Notes: a model not told the origin generated them from the letters alone. Positions 51,364 through 60,475 are shown, counted from the stretch's first letter. The stretch is DNA of 64,000 nucleotides from Tropicimonas marinistellae (GCF_001509585.1 NZ_LNCI01000003.1:248001-312000), one strand, 5' to 3'. Numbers and translations are program-made.

Positions 51364-52353
51364 CTATTGATAAAGATCTACGTCGAGTACCCGTTCGACC
51401 TGCTGAAGCAGCAGGGTGCGCGATTCATACGACCCTGTGTCGGTCATGATCTGGGACAGGTGCAGCGCGGCCAGTTGATGCCCGACCTCCACGAGCGAGC
51501 CGCTGTCGCCATTTGACCCAAGTCCATCATGGCAAAGGATCATCGGAACGGCTGATCCCGTGTAATGGGCATGGGCTGAGATGTCGGTCACAAATCCGGC
51601 CACGCCGGCGGAAACCGCACCTGAGAACAGCGTTGGATCCCCGGCGGACAACCAGGAGACGTCCGGTGCCGAGAATTGTGTCGGGGCGACGGAGGGCCAG
51701 CCCGTGTCTAGGAAAACCGCGTCCACGCAGGGCGGTGCAAAAACCGGGCGCCGTGCGGAATACTGCGAGCCATTGGCGCGTACCGAAACCGCAGGGATAC
51801 CTGCGCCCAGCACGTGAGCGGCCGTCAGGCACCCCTCCTGATTTGCGAAATACCGGTTGATGGCGCGGCCTCGAACCCAGCAGGCGGCGGTGCCGAGGAG
51901 TTGGCCCGAAGCCGAGACTTCCATCGCCTGCGGTGTGTTTCGGGCTGGAATGACGAGAATCGGAAAGGCGAAGTCATCGCCCACGGAATATACGTCTCCG
52001 CCGTAGACGTACGGACGCTCCGAACCACTGGTAAGGATGCGACCACCCCAGAGGTATCCAGATTTCTCGATTGCCGCGGCAATCTCGGGTGGCCACCGTC
52101 CCGGTATTTCGGGCAGGCCAGCAAATGGAATGAAACCGATCCCGGCGTGCCACGCGCCATGCACCTCTTCCGCCGCATGACGCACGCGCTGCGCAAACTC
52201 TCCCGCGAGAAGGAACTGCGTCCAGGACAACCGACGCATCCACGGTTCCATGTGCTTTTCGGCGACAGCTTCGCGGATGGACTCCGGGAGTCCCTCAGGC
52301 GGCGCAGGGATGTCGGGTGTCAGCCGGTCGATTTCTTGTTGCGAGAGCGGCAT
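51364..52353 (-). CDS. Cytoplasmic trypsin-like serine protease
   Basis: A 329-residue protein. An N-terminal region of about 130 residues is not recognised (MPLSQQEIDRLTPDIPAPPE, then helices). A chymotrypsin-fold domain follows: LTAAHV with His180, VDAVFLD with Asp211 and GSNGDSGS with Ser284, an intact triad. No signal peptide or membrane segment is visible, unlike most bacterial trypsins, so it acts in the cytoplasm and probably is kept inactive until triggered. It has its own promoter with two dyads and is coupled to the small partner gene. The sequence looks lower in GC than its neighbours. Confidence 0.85.
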   Translation of the reverse strand: MPLSQQEIDRLTPDIPAPPEGLPESIREAVAEKHMEPWMRRLSWTQFLLAGEFAQRVRHAAEEVHGAWHAGIGFIPFAGLPEIPGRWPPEIAAAIEKSGYLWGGRILTSGSERPYVYGGDVYSVGDDFAFPILVIPARNTPQAMEVSASGQLLGTAACWVRGRAINRYFANQEGCLTAAHVLGAGIPAVSVRANGSQYSARRPVFAPPCVDAVFLDTGWPSVAPTQFSAPDVSWLSAGDPTLFSGAVSAGVAGFVTDISAHAHYTGSAVPMILCHDGLGSNGDSGSLVEVGHQLAALHLSQIMTDTGSYESRTLLLQQVERVLDVDLYQ

Positions 52354-52384
52354 GTCAAATCACGCCTTGAATGGAAGCCTTAAA

Positions 52385-52420
52385 TGCAAACATTGCACAC
52401 CGATTCGGTCGATCGGTCAA
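52385..52420 (-). promoter_or_regulatory. Promoter with two dyads for the protease cassette
   Basis: On the minus strand TTGACC (52420-52415) and TGCAAT (52397-52392) are 17 bases apart, 39 bases before the ATG. A dyad with arms ACCGAT/ATCGGT (52399-52404, 52412-52417) fills the spacer. A second, TGCAA-ACA-TTGCA (52385-52397), covers the -10 and start region. The pattern suggests a tightly repressed promoter. Confidence 0.55.
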
Positions 52421-52539
52421 TTGGCGCTTGTCTCAACGACCAGAAACGCTGGCTTCGCCCGGCATGGCGCCGCGGCGTCAAAATCCCGTTCACGAAGGGC
52501 AGTCGCCGGGAGTAATCCGGGTGAGAAACCGCCGTGGGA

Positions 52540-53454
52540 TCAAGCCGAAAGCGTGGACCGGACCCAGCGGGGGCGGCGGGTCATTTCGGCGAGCGAAACC
52601 GTGGGCGCGTGCCGGCCGCCCAACTTTAGGGTCGCCGCCTTCAACTCCTCGATTGCCTCGCCGGAATTCGCCGAGAGCGATTTCGCCGGGATCGGACGGC
52701 CGAATGTCAGCCGGTAAGGTTGGCGATCCTTGTTCAGCGTCTCGTAAAACAGGGTGATGTCCCGCAGCGACGGGTGGATCATGTCGAACAGGTAGAACAA
52801 CGCCGAATTGCGCGCCCGCACGTTCACCGGGATAACGTCGAGATCCCACTTGCGCGCGATCATCGCGGCCGAGGCCATCCAATCCCGTTCATAGAGTTTC
52901 AGCCAACGGCGCTTTGCCAACCGGCCGGAGGGGAAAATCACTCCCAGCCGCCCCGCCTCGATCGCCTTGCGGGTGTAGGCCATCGTCTCGCGGGTCTTTG
53001 CATGGCTGCGCTTTTCCAGACGCCATTCGACCGGTGCAATCATCGTTTCCATCTGCGGCATCACGCGCAGAATATCGGAATTGGCATAGAAGAACGGATC
53101 GTCGCGACGCTGGGTGATCGCGTGCCACATGATGATGCCATCGGCAATTCCGGTGGGGTGGTTGGCCACAACGAGGGCCGGCCCCGACGCCGGGATGTTA
53201 TCGAGCCCGGAAATCTGCACATCCCGCGCAATCATCCGCGCCATGTGGGCCATGATTGCGTCGTTCGGCTCGTCCTTGAGCAGATTTCCAAGTTCGATGG
53301 TCCGATCGTAGCCCAGCAGGCGATTGAGAATCCGGTGGGAATTGCGCGCAACGGGGTTGTCCGCGAACAGCCAGGCAGCGCGTTCCTGGATCAGGGGGTC
53401 GATTCGATCACGCATGGGACCATCCATCACGTCGCTGTGACACATCAATGACAT
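52540..53454 (-). CDS. PlsC-family 1-acylglycerol-3-phosphate acyltransferase-like protein
   Basis: A protein of about 304 residues with the acyltransferase block I as NHPTGIADG (His and Asp seven apart, catalytic) and block III-like FPSGRLAKRRW. A later VIPVNVRARNSALFYL fits block IV. It probably acylates a glycerolipid or related lipid at the inner-membrane face. Several in-frame starts exist (53499, 53454, 53427 and 53412). 53454 is chosen because a GAGG lies upstream, but this is uncertain. Confidence 0.85.
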   Translation of the reverse strand: MSLMCHSDVMDGPMRDRIDPLIQERAAWLFADNPVARNSHRILNRLLGYDRTIELGNLLKDEPNDAIMAHMARMIARDVQISGLDNIPASGPALVVANHPTGIADGIIMWHAITQRRDDPFFYANSDILRVMPQMETMIAPVEWRLEKRSHAKTRETMAYTRKAIEAGRLGVIFPSGRLAKRRWLKLYERDWMASAAMIARKWDLDVIPVNVRARNSALFYLFDMIHPSLRDITLFYETLNKDRQPYRLTFGRPIPAKSLSANSGEAIEELKAATLKLGGRHAPTVSLAEMTRRPRWVRSTLSA

Positions 53455-53527
53455 AGCATGTAACAATCCTCTCGGGCAATCGGGAGCCTGCTGCGTCAAT
53501 CTGTGTTCATAGGCGGGCTCCCGCCTG

Positions 53528-54295
53528 TCAGCGGCCGCCGCCAGCGTCGAGAAGTGCGCCGGTCACGTAGGAGGCGCCGGGGCCAAGCAGCCAGACGATT
53601 GTTTCCGCAATTTCGTCGGCCGTTCCGGCGCGTCCAACGGGAACCGTGGAGCCGAGCTGTGCGGCCCGGTCAGGTTGGCCACCCTTGGCATGGATCGCGG
53701 TTTCGATGATACCGGGGCGGACGGCATTCACCCGGATTCCCTCACCTGCAACCTCCCGTGCCAAGCCCTTGGTGAAACTGTCGATTGCGCCCTTGGACGC
53801 GGCGTAATCAACGTATTGGCCGGCCCCGCCGAGCCGTGCTGCCAGCGACGAGACGTTGACGATTGCGCCACCCTGTCCGCCGAAGGCGGTTGACATCCGG
53901 CGCACCGCCTCGCCGGCCACCAGAATTGGCGCAACGACATTGACCCGCATCATGCGTTCGACCCGTTCGGCCGTCATCTCGTCCACCCTTTGTGCGCGTT
54001 CGACTATGCCGGCATTGTTGACCAATCCGCGCAGCGGGCGGCCGGTTTCGTCGATCGCGGCAAAGAGGGATGGAATGTCGTCCCCCGTACCCAAATCCGC
54101 CTGCACGACCCATGCTTTTCGGCCCGCCGCGCGTACCGCTGTGGCCGTTGTCTCCGCCCCCGCCGCGTCGCGGTTGAAATGCACGGCCACGTCCCAGCCA
54201 TCGCGGGCCGCCCGGATCGCCGAGGCCGCGCCGATCCCCGAAGACGCACCGGTGACGAGCAGCAGCCCGAGGTCTTGTGCGCTCCGCTCAGGCAC
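53528..54295 (-). CDS. SDR-family oxidoreductase
   Basis: A 255-residue short-chain dehydrogenase: VTGASSGIGAASA cofactor motif near the N-terminus, NNAG, the catalytic Ser in NVSSLAARLG, YAASK (YxxxK), and PGIIETAIH. It ends GALLDAGGGR. A GTG at 54295 gives the standard length and overlaps the pepN stop by eight bases. An ATG-type start further upstream would lie deep in pepN. It resembles glucose/ribitol-type SDRs that use NADP; the substrate is unknown. Confidence 0.87.
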   Translation of the reverse strand: MPERSAQDLGLLLVTGASSGIGAASAIRAARDGWDVAVHFNRDAAGAETTATAVRAAGRKAWVVQADLGTGDDIPSLFAAIDETGRPLRGLVNNAGIVERAQRVDEMTAERVERMMRVNVVAPILVAGEAVRRMSTAFGGQGGAIVNVSSLAARLGGAGQYVDYAASKGAIDSFTKGLAREVAGEGIRVNAVRPGIIETAIHAKGGQPDRAAQLGSTVPVGRAGTADEIAETIVWLLGPGASYVTGALLDAGGGR

Positions 54296-56852
54296 CCAGA
54301 ATTCGCCCGACCATCTCGGTCGTGTCCCGGCTGAGGCCCGGTGTGGCGGCAATTCGCTCCAGGTTGTCCCGGATCATCCCCTGCCGGTCGCCGTCGTATC
54401 GCTTCCATGTCTCGAAGGCGGTCGTCATGCGCGCGGTCGTTTGCGGATTGACCGGGTCGAGCCTTATCAGCCAGTCGGCCACCAGCGCATAGGCGGCCCC
54501 CGATGGGGTGTGGAAGCCGGCCGCGTTCATTGCCAGCCCGCCGATCACCGCCCGGAACCGATTGGGGTTCTTCCAGTCGAAGTCGGAATCCTCCGTCAAA
54601 CGGCTTGCAACCTGCGCCGCCTTGTCGGGTTCGGCGTGGGCGGTCTGCAACCCGAACCATTTGTCCATCACCAGCCGGTCGCTTTGCCATTGGCTGCGGA
54701 ACGCGGAGAGCGCCGCATCGGCCGCACCGATTTCCAGCAGGCAGGTCAATGCGCCGAGTTGTTCGGTCATATTGTCGGCCGCCTCGAACTGCGCCTGCGC
54801 GCGCGTGCCTTCGTCCACAAGGCTGAGGAGTGCAAGCGCCCCCTGGCGAAGCGCGCGCTGGCCGGCGTCCGTGGCATCGGGCCGGTAGGGGCCATGCACG
54901 GCCATGTCGTCGTAGAGGTCCGACAGCAAGCTGCCCATGTGCTCGGCGACGGCCTTGCGAAGGTGTCGAAGCGCGGCATGGATCTGCAACGGGTCAGGGG
55001 TACGGCCGGCATCGAAGAGCGTCTGCGCCATGTCGTCCTGGCTCGGCAAGCGAAGGGCAAGGGCGCGGAAGGCAGGGTCGAGGCTCTCGTCGCGGGCCAT
55101 TGCCTCAAGCGCCTCCAGATAGGCGGGCGCGGGGTCAGCACCTTCGGAGACCATGCGCGTCAGAACGTCCTTTGCCAGCCCGCGGCCGGCTTCCCACTTG
55201 TTGAACGGATCCGTGTCGTGTGCCAGCAGGAAGGCACGCTCCTTTGCGTCGGTCTTGCGCTCCACGATGACGGGCGCGGAGAAGCCCCGAAGGATCGAAG
55301 GCACCGGGCGCGTGGCCAGCCCCTCGAACTGGAAAACCTGGCTCGTCTGGGTGAGTTCGAGCACCTGCGTGGGCACGACCTCGTCGCCATTTGGTGACAG
55401 CAGTCCAACGGCCACCGGGATCACCAGCGGGTCTTTCTCCGCCTGTCCTGGGGTCGGGGGTGTCTCCTGCCGGAAATGCAGCGAGAAGGTCCCGCCTTCG
55501 GCCCCGGGCGACCAGGCTTCGTCCACCCGCACGCGCGGGGTGCCGGCCTGAGAGTACCACAGCTTGAACTGCGACAGGTCGCGGCCGGTCGCATCCTCGA
55601 ACACTCTCAGCCAGTCTTCGATCGTGGCAGCGTCGCCGTCATGACGCTCGAAATAGAGGTCGAGCGCCTTGGCGTATCCCTCATCGCCCACGAGACGCTT
55701 GAGCATCCCGATCAACTCGGCGCCCTTCTCGTAAACCGTGGCCGTGTAGAAGTTGTTGATCTCCACAAAGCTCTCGGGCCGGACCGGATGCGCCAGCGGG
55801 CCGTTGTCCTCTCGGAACTGACGCGCGCGCAGGTTCAGTACATCGTCTATCCGCTTGACCGCACGAGACCGCATGTCGCCGGTGAACTGCTGGTCGCGGA
55901 ACACCGTCAGCCCTTCCTTCAGGCAGAGCTGGAACCAATCGCGGCAGGTGATGCGGTTGCCCGTCCAGTTGTGGAAATACTCATGCGCGATGATCCCCTC
56001 GATGCGCTCGAAATTGGCGTCGGTGGAGGTTTCGGGGGAGGCGAGGACGGCCGAGGAGTTGAAGATGTTCAGCCCCTTGTTCTCCATCGCGCCCATGTTG
56101 AAATCGTCCACGGCGACGATGTTGAAGACATCCAGATCGTATTCCCGCCCGTAGGTTTCTTCGTCCCAGGTCATCGAGCGTTTCAGCGCATCCATGCCGA
56201 AGGCGCATTTCTTCTCGTCCCCCGGTCGCACCCAGATGTTCAACTCAACCTCACGGCCGGAGCGGGTGGTGAACCGGTCGGGATGGTTCACCAGATCGCC
56301 CGCGACCAGGGCGAAGAGATAGGCTGGTTTCGGCCAGGGATCGGTCCATTCCGCCCAGCCCTCGCCGCGCCCGGATGGGTTGCCGTTCGACAGCAGGACG
56401 GGCAGGTCGCTCTCGATCCGCACTGTGAACGGAGCCATCACGTCGGGGCGGTCGGGGTAGTAGGTGATCTTGCGGAAGCCCTCGGCCTCGCATTGGGTGC
56501 AATACATCGCCCGGGACATGTAGAGCCCTTCGAGTGCAGTATTGGTCTGCGGACTGATCTCTACTTCGGCCTCCCATGTAAAGGGGCCGTCCGGCACCGG
56601 ACAGGTCAGCCCGGCCTCGGAGAGTTCGGGTGTAACCGGCTGCCCGTCGATCTTTGCCTCGATCAGCTTGAGTTGTTCTCCGTGCAGGAAAAAAGGGCCA
56701 TCGGGTGCGTCGGGATTGGGCACAAAGGCAATGCGTGAAATCACGCGCGTCACGTCGGGTGCGAGGCGAAAAACGAGATGAACCTGTTCAACGAGGTGGG
56801 TAAAGGGCGTGTAATCGGCAAGATAAATGGTTTGGGGGGCGTCGTGCGGCAT
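54288..56852 (-). CDS. pepN: Aminopeptidase N
   Basis: An 854-residue M1 zinc metallopeptidase of the bacterial PepN type. GAMENKGLNIF is the substrate-binding loop, and HEYFHNW (His290, Glu291, His294) carries the zinc ligands and catalytic base, with a second Glu downstream. The N-terminus (YLADYTPFTHLVEQVHLVF) is typical. It removes N-terminal residues from peptides in the cytoplasm. It is transcribed with the SDR gene, whose start overlaps its stop. Confidence 0.96.
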   Translation of the reverse strand: MPHDAPQTIYLADYTPFTHLVEQVHLVFRLAPDVTRVISRIAFVPNPDAPDGPFFLHGEQLKLIEAKIDGQPVTPELSEAGLTCPVPDGPFTWEAEVEISPQTNTALEGLYMSRAMYCTQCEAEGFRKITYYPDRPDVMAPFTVRIESDLPVLLSNGNPSGRGEGWAEWTDPWPKPAYLFALVAGDLVNHPDRFTTRSGREVELNIWVRPGDEKKCAFGMDALKRSMTWDEETYGREYDLDVFNIVAVDDFNMGAMENKGLNIFNSSAVLASPETSTDANFERIEGIIAHEYFHNWTGNRITCRDWFQLCLKEGLTVFRDQQFTGDMRSRAVKRIDDVLNLRARQFREDNGPLAHPVRPESFVEINNFYTATVYEKGAELIGMLKRLVGDEGYAKALDLYFERHDGDAATIEDWLRVFEDATGRDLSQFKLWYSQAGTPRVRVDEAWSPGAEGGTFSLHFRQETPPTPGQAEKDPLVIPVAVGLLSPNGDEVVPTQVLELTQTSQVFQFEGLATRPVPSILRGFSAPVIVERKTDAKERAFLLAHDTDPFNKWEAGRGLAKDVLTRMVSEGADPAPAYLEALEAMARDESLDPAFRALALRLPSQDDMAQTLFDAGRTPDPLQIHAALRHLRKAVAEHMGSLLSDLYDDMAVHGPYRPDATDAGQRALRQGALALLSLVDEGTRAQAQFEAADNMTEQLGALTCLLEIGAADAALSAFRSQWQSDRLVMDKWFGLQTAHAEPDKAAQVASRLTEDSDFDWKNPNRFRAVIGGLAMNAAGFHTPSGAAYALVADWLIRLDPVNPQTTARMTTAFETWKRYDGDRQGMIRDNLERIAATPGLSRDTTEMVGRILGA

Positions 56853-57103
56853 GGGCGTCGGACTCCGATATTGCTCGCGCGCACCCTAGGGGCGGGCGGG
56901 CAACGCTGCAACTGCAACCGGGCTTCGTGGCCGTGTGCAACCGCAACGGTCAATCGAGCGAAAAGGTGTCGTTGTGGGTAAAACACTTGCAACGGCCACG
57001 ATTTGAGCCTGATCATAGCGCAGGTCACGTTTGTTGATACTCTGCTTGCCGGGAGCCTCGGCGGGCCGGCCCGACGAAGCGCGAAAGAAGGGGAGTCGAG
57101 ACG
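56853..57103. promoter_or_regulatory. pepN/outer-membrane-protein divergent region with GCAAC words
   Basis: A 251-base divergent region with six copies of GCAAC on the plus strand between 56900 and 56993 (starting at 56900, 56908, 56914, 56937, 56943 and 56989). Such repetition is far above chance and may mark regulator sites. GGGGAG at about 57089-57094 is the ribosome site of the next gene. Confidence 0.4.
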
Positions 57104-57892
57104 ATGAAAAAGGCACTTTTCGCTGTGGCAACCGTTTTGAGTTCTACCTGTGCGGGACACTTGGCGATGGCGCAGGACGGCGTCGCGTACATGCCGGAAC
57201 CGAGATGGAACTACGAGCTGCAACTGTACCTGTGGGGCACCGAGGTTGGCGGAGTGGCCAACGGTGTGGACTTCGAACTTGGGTTCGACGATATCGTCGA
57301 GAACCTGAACATGGCGCTCATGGGCGGACTCCGGGGGTTCAACGGGCCCTGGATGACCTATGGCGAGTTGGGATACGCGAGCATCCGTCAAGGCGGTGAT
57401 GCGAGTTACACGATCGCTCCGGGTTCGCCCGCCGAAGGCGTCAAGGTTGAAGCGGTCGCGGATGCAGATATCGAAACGACAGTCGTGAGTTTCGGCGGCG
57501 GATACCGGATCGCGGACACGCCAACCTATTCCGCTTACGGCACCTTCGGTGCGCGATATCTGAAGATCGCCGCCGACCTGACACTCGACGTGAGCGCCGG
57601 CGCGCAGGATCGGTCATTCGAAGTGGACGGAGACGAGGATTACTGGGATGCCGTCATCGGCGTGAATGGGCGCGCTCGGTTCTCCGACGCGTGGTTCCTG
57701 TCCTACATCTTCGACGTGGGCGCGGGGCAGTCGGACCTGACGTGGCAAGCGGGCCTGGGCATCGGCTACACCTTTGGCCGCAGCGATCTGGTGCTTGGCT
57801 ACCGCCACATGGAATGGGATCTTCCCGATGGCGACCTGATGGAAGAATATTACCAATCCGGCCCGATCCTGCTCTGGAACTACAGGTTCTGA
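57104..57892 (+). CDS. Putative outer-membrane beta-barrel protein
   Basis: A 262-residue protein. The signal peptide (MKKALFAVATVLSSTCAG, cut near AMAQ) is followed by alternating beta strands (NYELQLYLWGTEVGG, YSAYGTFGARYLKIAADLTL, WQAGLGIGYTFGRSDLVLGY). The last residues, WNYRF, end in the terminal Phe that outer-membrane barrels need for BAM insertion. I do not recognise a precise family. A strong ribosome site precedes it. It stands alone before a GNAT gene. Confidence 0.8.
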   Translation: MKKALFAVATVLSSTCAGHLAMAQDGVAYMPEPRWNYELQLYLWGTEVGGVANGVDFELGFDDIVENLNMALMGGLRGFNGPWMTYGELGYASIRQGGDASYTIAPGSPAEGVKVEAVADADIETTVVSFGGGYRIADTPTYSAYGTFGARYLKIAADLTLDVSAGAQDRSFEVDGDEDYWDAVIGVNGRARFSDAWFLSYIFDVGAGQSDLTWQAGLGIGYTFGRSDLVLGYRHMEWDLPDGDLMEEYYQSGPILLWNYRF

Positions 57893-57931
57893 TCTTTCGC
57901 TTGGCGGCGGCAGGCCGGGGGGATCTGTCCG

Positions 57932-58555
57932 ATGACGGTGAGAATACACTCGGCACGCCGGGCGGACGTGGAGCAGCTTCGCAGTATCTGTATCCGAACC
58001 GGCGATGCCGGTGCGGATGCGTCTGGCAAGGAGGATGCGCCGGAGCTGCTGCCGGCGATCTTTCTTGAGCCCTATCTGGTCTTTGCTCCGGACTGCGCCT
58101 GGGTCGCCGAGGACGGGCAGGGGATTTTTGGCTACGCGGTTGGGGTCGCCGACAGCGTCGCGTTCGGCAAATGGGCCGAACGGGTCTGGTGGCCGGACTT
58201 GCGTGGTACCTATCCGGAACCTGACACCGACAAGGCCGGCTGGCATGGAAGCGACTGGCTGCGCCACCGGTTGCACCACCCGCCGGAGGCTCTGGCGGCG
58301 CCACTCTCCCGCTGGCCTGCGCACGGCCACATCGACCTGCTCCCAAGGGGCCATGGCACCGGTGTGGCAGAGCTGTTGATGAAACGGATGATGCATTCGG
58401 TGTGGAAACAGGGAGCGCGGGGGATCCATCTGGGCGTCGCCGCGAGCAACGCCCGGGCGCTGAGGTTTTACGAGAAGCTCGGTTTCGAACCGGTGGAGTT
58501 CACGCCCGAGCCTGAAACCGTTTGCGTCGTGCGAGCTTTGACCGGCGAGCAGTGA
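57932..58555 (+). CDS. GNAT-family N-acetyltransferase
   Basis: A 207-residue acetyltransferase. The acetyl-CoA loop is LPRGHGTGVAELLMKRMM (RGxGxG/A-like), followed by GVAASNARALRFYEKLGFEP, the typical GNAT C-terminus. The middle portion (WAERVWWPDLRGTYPEP) resembles enzymes grouped with O-GlcNAcase-linked GNATs. The substrate cannot be inferred. It starts 39 bases after the outer-membrane protein gene and may share its transcript. Confidence 0.83.
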   Translation: MTVRIHSARRADVEQLRSICIRTGDAGADASGKEDAPELLPAIFLEPYLVFAPDCAWVAEDGQGIFGYAVGVADSVAFGKWAERVWWPDLRGTYPEPDTDKAGWHGSDWLRHRLHHPPEALAAPLSRWPAHGHIDLLPRGHGTGVAELLMKRMMHSVWKQGARGIHLGVAASNARALRFYEKLGFEPVEFTPEPETVCVVRALTGEQ

Positions 58556-58683
58556 ACACGTGAGAGTTCATGGCGGCATTCGCTTGCCCTGCGCATGCGC
58601 GGACGTGTATGCGGGGCGCCGAAACCGAAACCCGACCGCAGCCTGATTGCGGCGGACCGCCCCACCGACCCGGAACGCTCCCG

Positions 58684-59706
58684 ATGCACGCACGCCCGAC
58701 CCATCGCGATCCCGCCGCCGACGCCGCGCGCCTCTCGGTGGCCCCGATGATGGACTGGACCGACCGGCATTGCCGGGCATTCCACCGGGTCCTGTCGCGG
58801 CGCGCGTTGCTCTACACGGAGATGATCACAGCGCCGGCACTGGTTCGGGGGGGAGCCTTGCACCTGCTGGAGTTCGCCGACGTTGAACACCCCTTGGCGG
58901 TGCAGCTTGGTGGATCGGACCCTGCCGAGCTTGCGGCGGCGGCGCGTATGGCCGAGGAGGCTGGCTACGACGAGGTGAACCTCAACTGCGGTTGCCCGTC
59001 GGACCGCGTGCAATCGGGCAGTTTTGGCGCCGTGTTGATGACGCAGCCCGACCTCGTTGGCGAATGCGTGAATGCGATGGCGGCCACCACACGGCTGCCG
59101 GTGACCGTCAAATGCCGGATCGGCGTGGATGAGCAAGTGCCGGAGGAGGTCCTGCCGGCCTTTCTGGGCACGATCCGCGCCGCCGGTGTGCGGCGGGTGA
59201 CGATCCATGCGCGCAAGGCCTGGCTTCAGGGTCTCTCGCCGAAGGAAAACCGGGAGATCCCGCCGCTCGACTATGCCCTTGTGGCGCAGATGAAACGCAA
59301 ATTCGCGGACATGCACATTTCGATCAACGGCGGCATCGCGACGCTCACGGCGGCCGAGGATCAACTCGCGCAGGGGCTCGATGGGGTGATGATCGGGCGT
59401 GCGGCCTATCATCAGCCTGCCCAGATCCTGCTAGAGGCAGACCGGCGGATCTTCGGAGCGACCGAGCGCCCACTTTCCCGCCACGAGGCGGTCGACCGTT
59501 TTCGGCCCTATATCGCGCGACATTTGGAGCAGGGTGGGCGGTTGCATTCGGTCACGCGGCACATGCTGGGCCTGTTTGCGGGTCAGCCCGGTGCGCGCGG
59601 CTGGCGGCGGGTATTGAGCGAGGGCGCATCCCGGCCCGGAGCCGGCCTGGATGTGCTGGATGCGGCACTGGAGCGTGTTGGCGGGACGCAGGCTGCCGGG
59701 GTCTGA
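58684..59706 (+). CDS. dusA: tRNA dihydrouridine synthase A
   Basis: A 340-residue flavoenzyme that reduces uridine 20 region bases in the tRNA D-loop. It has VAPMMDWTDRHCR at the N-terminus (FMN phosphate region), catalytic Cys104 in NCGCPSDRVQSG, HARKAWLQGLSPKENR (DusA-specific) and INGGI. The start at 58684 gives normal length. An earlier in-frame ATG at 58570 would add 38 unrelated residues. It stands between the GNAT gene and the convergent DUF1289 gene. Confidence 0.95.
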   Translation: MHARPTHRDPAADAARLSVAPMMDWTDRHCRAFHRVLSRRALLYTEMITAPALVRGGALHLLEFADVEHPLAVQLGGSDPAELAAAARMAEEAGYDEVNLNCGCPSDRVQSGSFGAVLMTQPDLVGECVNAMAATTRLPVTVKCRIGVDEQVPEEVLPAFLGTIRAAGVRRVTIHARKAWLQGLSPKENREIPPLDYALVAQMKRKFADMHISINGGIATLTAAEDQLAQGLDGVMIGRAAYHQPAQILLEADRRIFGATERPLSRHEAVDRFRPYIARHLEQGGRLHSVTRHMLGLFAGQPGARGWRRVLSEGASRPGAGLDVLDAALERVGGTQAAGV

Positions 59707-59728
59707 GGGCGATCCGGGCGGAGCCGGG

Positions 59729-59995
59729 TCAATCTTTCCCGCTGTCAGAGGCCGCACCATCCCGACGAGCGATGCGCGCCGCGCGTCCGCCGCGGCGGCG
59801 AGCCAGTTGGGGAGCCCGATCCCGCAAGACGTCCATTACGCGGCGGCGTGCCTCGGCGGTCATCTTCGACCAAGCGGCGATTTCATCCAGCGTGCGCAGA
59901 CAGCCGGTACAGATCTGCGCTTCCGGGTGGATCACGCAGAGCTTCACGCAGGGGGACTCGACCTCGTCCCGCTTCCAGATGTCGTCGTCCTTCAT
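59729..59995 (-). CDS. DUF1289 family small cysteine-rich protein
   Basis: An 88-residue protein with the DUF1289 core [21 protein letters not shown], four cysteines likely to bind a metal ion. EIAAWSKM and a basic C-terminal tail ([15 protein letters not shown]) follow. E. coli YdhL-type members have no proven role. Its ATG overlaps the ruvX stop (59992-59995), so it is the last gene of a ccmI-ruvX-DUF1289 operon. Confidence 0.88.
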   Translation of the reverse strand: MKDDDIWKRDEVESPCVKLCVIHPEAQICTGCLRTLDEIAAWSKMTAEARRRVMDVLRDRAPQLARRRGGRAARIARRDGAASDSGKD

Positions 59996-60468
59996 CCCGC
60001 GCTCCTCAGGTGCTGCATCCGATCCAGCGCACCTTGAAGGATAAAACCGGCGGCAACATGGTCGATCACCTCGGCGCGACGCTTTCGAGACGTATCCGCC
60101 TCCAGCAGCGCGCGTTCCGCCGCCACTGTTGACAGCCGTTCATCCCAGAATGTGATCGGCACGTCCGTCAGTTTCTCCAGGTTGCGGGCGAAGGCGCGGG
60201 TAGATTGGCAACGCGGTCCTTCCGTTCCGTCCATATTGCGTGGCAGGCCGAGCACGATCCCGCCGACCTCGCGTGCTGCCAGAAGCGCCAGCAGCTTCTC
60301 CGCATCAACTCCGAATTTCTTGCGCCGGATTGTCTCCAGGGGTGTTGCCGTGCTCAGCCGCCGGTCGGAAATGGCCACGCCGATCGTGGCGGTGCCAAGA
60401 TCCAACCCGGCGACCGGAACGCCAGATGGCAAGGTGGAGGCGAACGCCTCGATTTCCTCGCAGATCAT
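59992..60468 (-). CDS. ruvX: Holliday junction resolvase-like RuvX (YqgF)
   Basis: A 158-residue RNase H-fold nuclease: [15 protein letters not shown] with the first catalytic Asp, [11 protein letters not shown], and [12 protein letters not shown] with the second Asp/Glu, ending [16 protein letters not shown]. In E. coli it acts on pre-16S rRNA and stalled RNA polymerase, and it was first described as a Holliday junction resolvase. The start MICEEIEAF is eight bases after the ccmI stop. Longer upstream frames lie in ccmI. Confidence 0.94.
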   Translation of the reverse strand: MICEEIEAFASTLPSGVPVAGLDLGTATIGVAISDRRLSTATPLETIRRKKFGVDAEKLLALLAAREVGGIVLGLPRNMDGTEGPRCQSTRAFARNLEKLTDVPITFWDERLSTVAAERALLEADTSRKRRAEVIDHVAAGFILQGALDRMQHLRSAG

Positions 60469-60475
60469 CGGGCCG

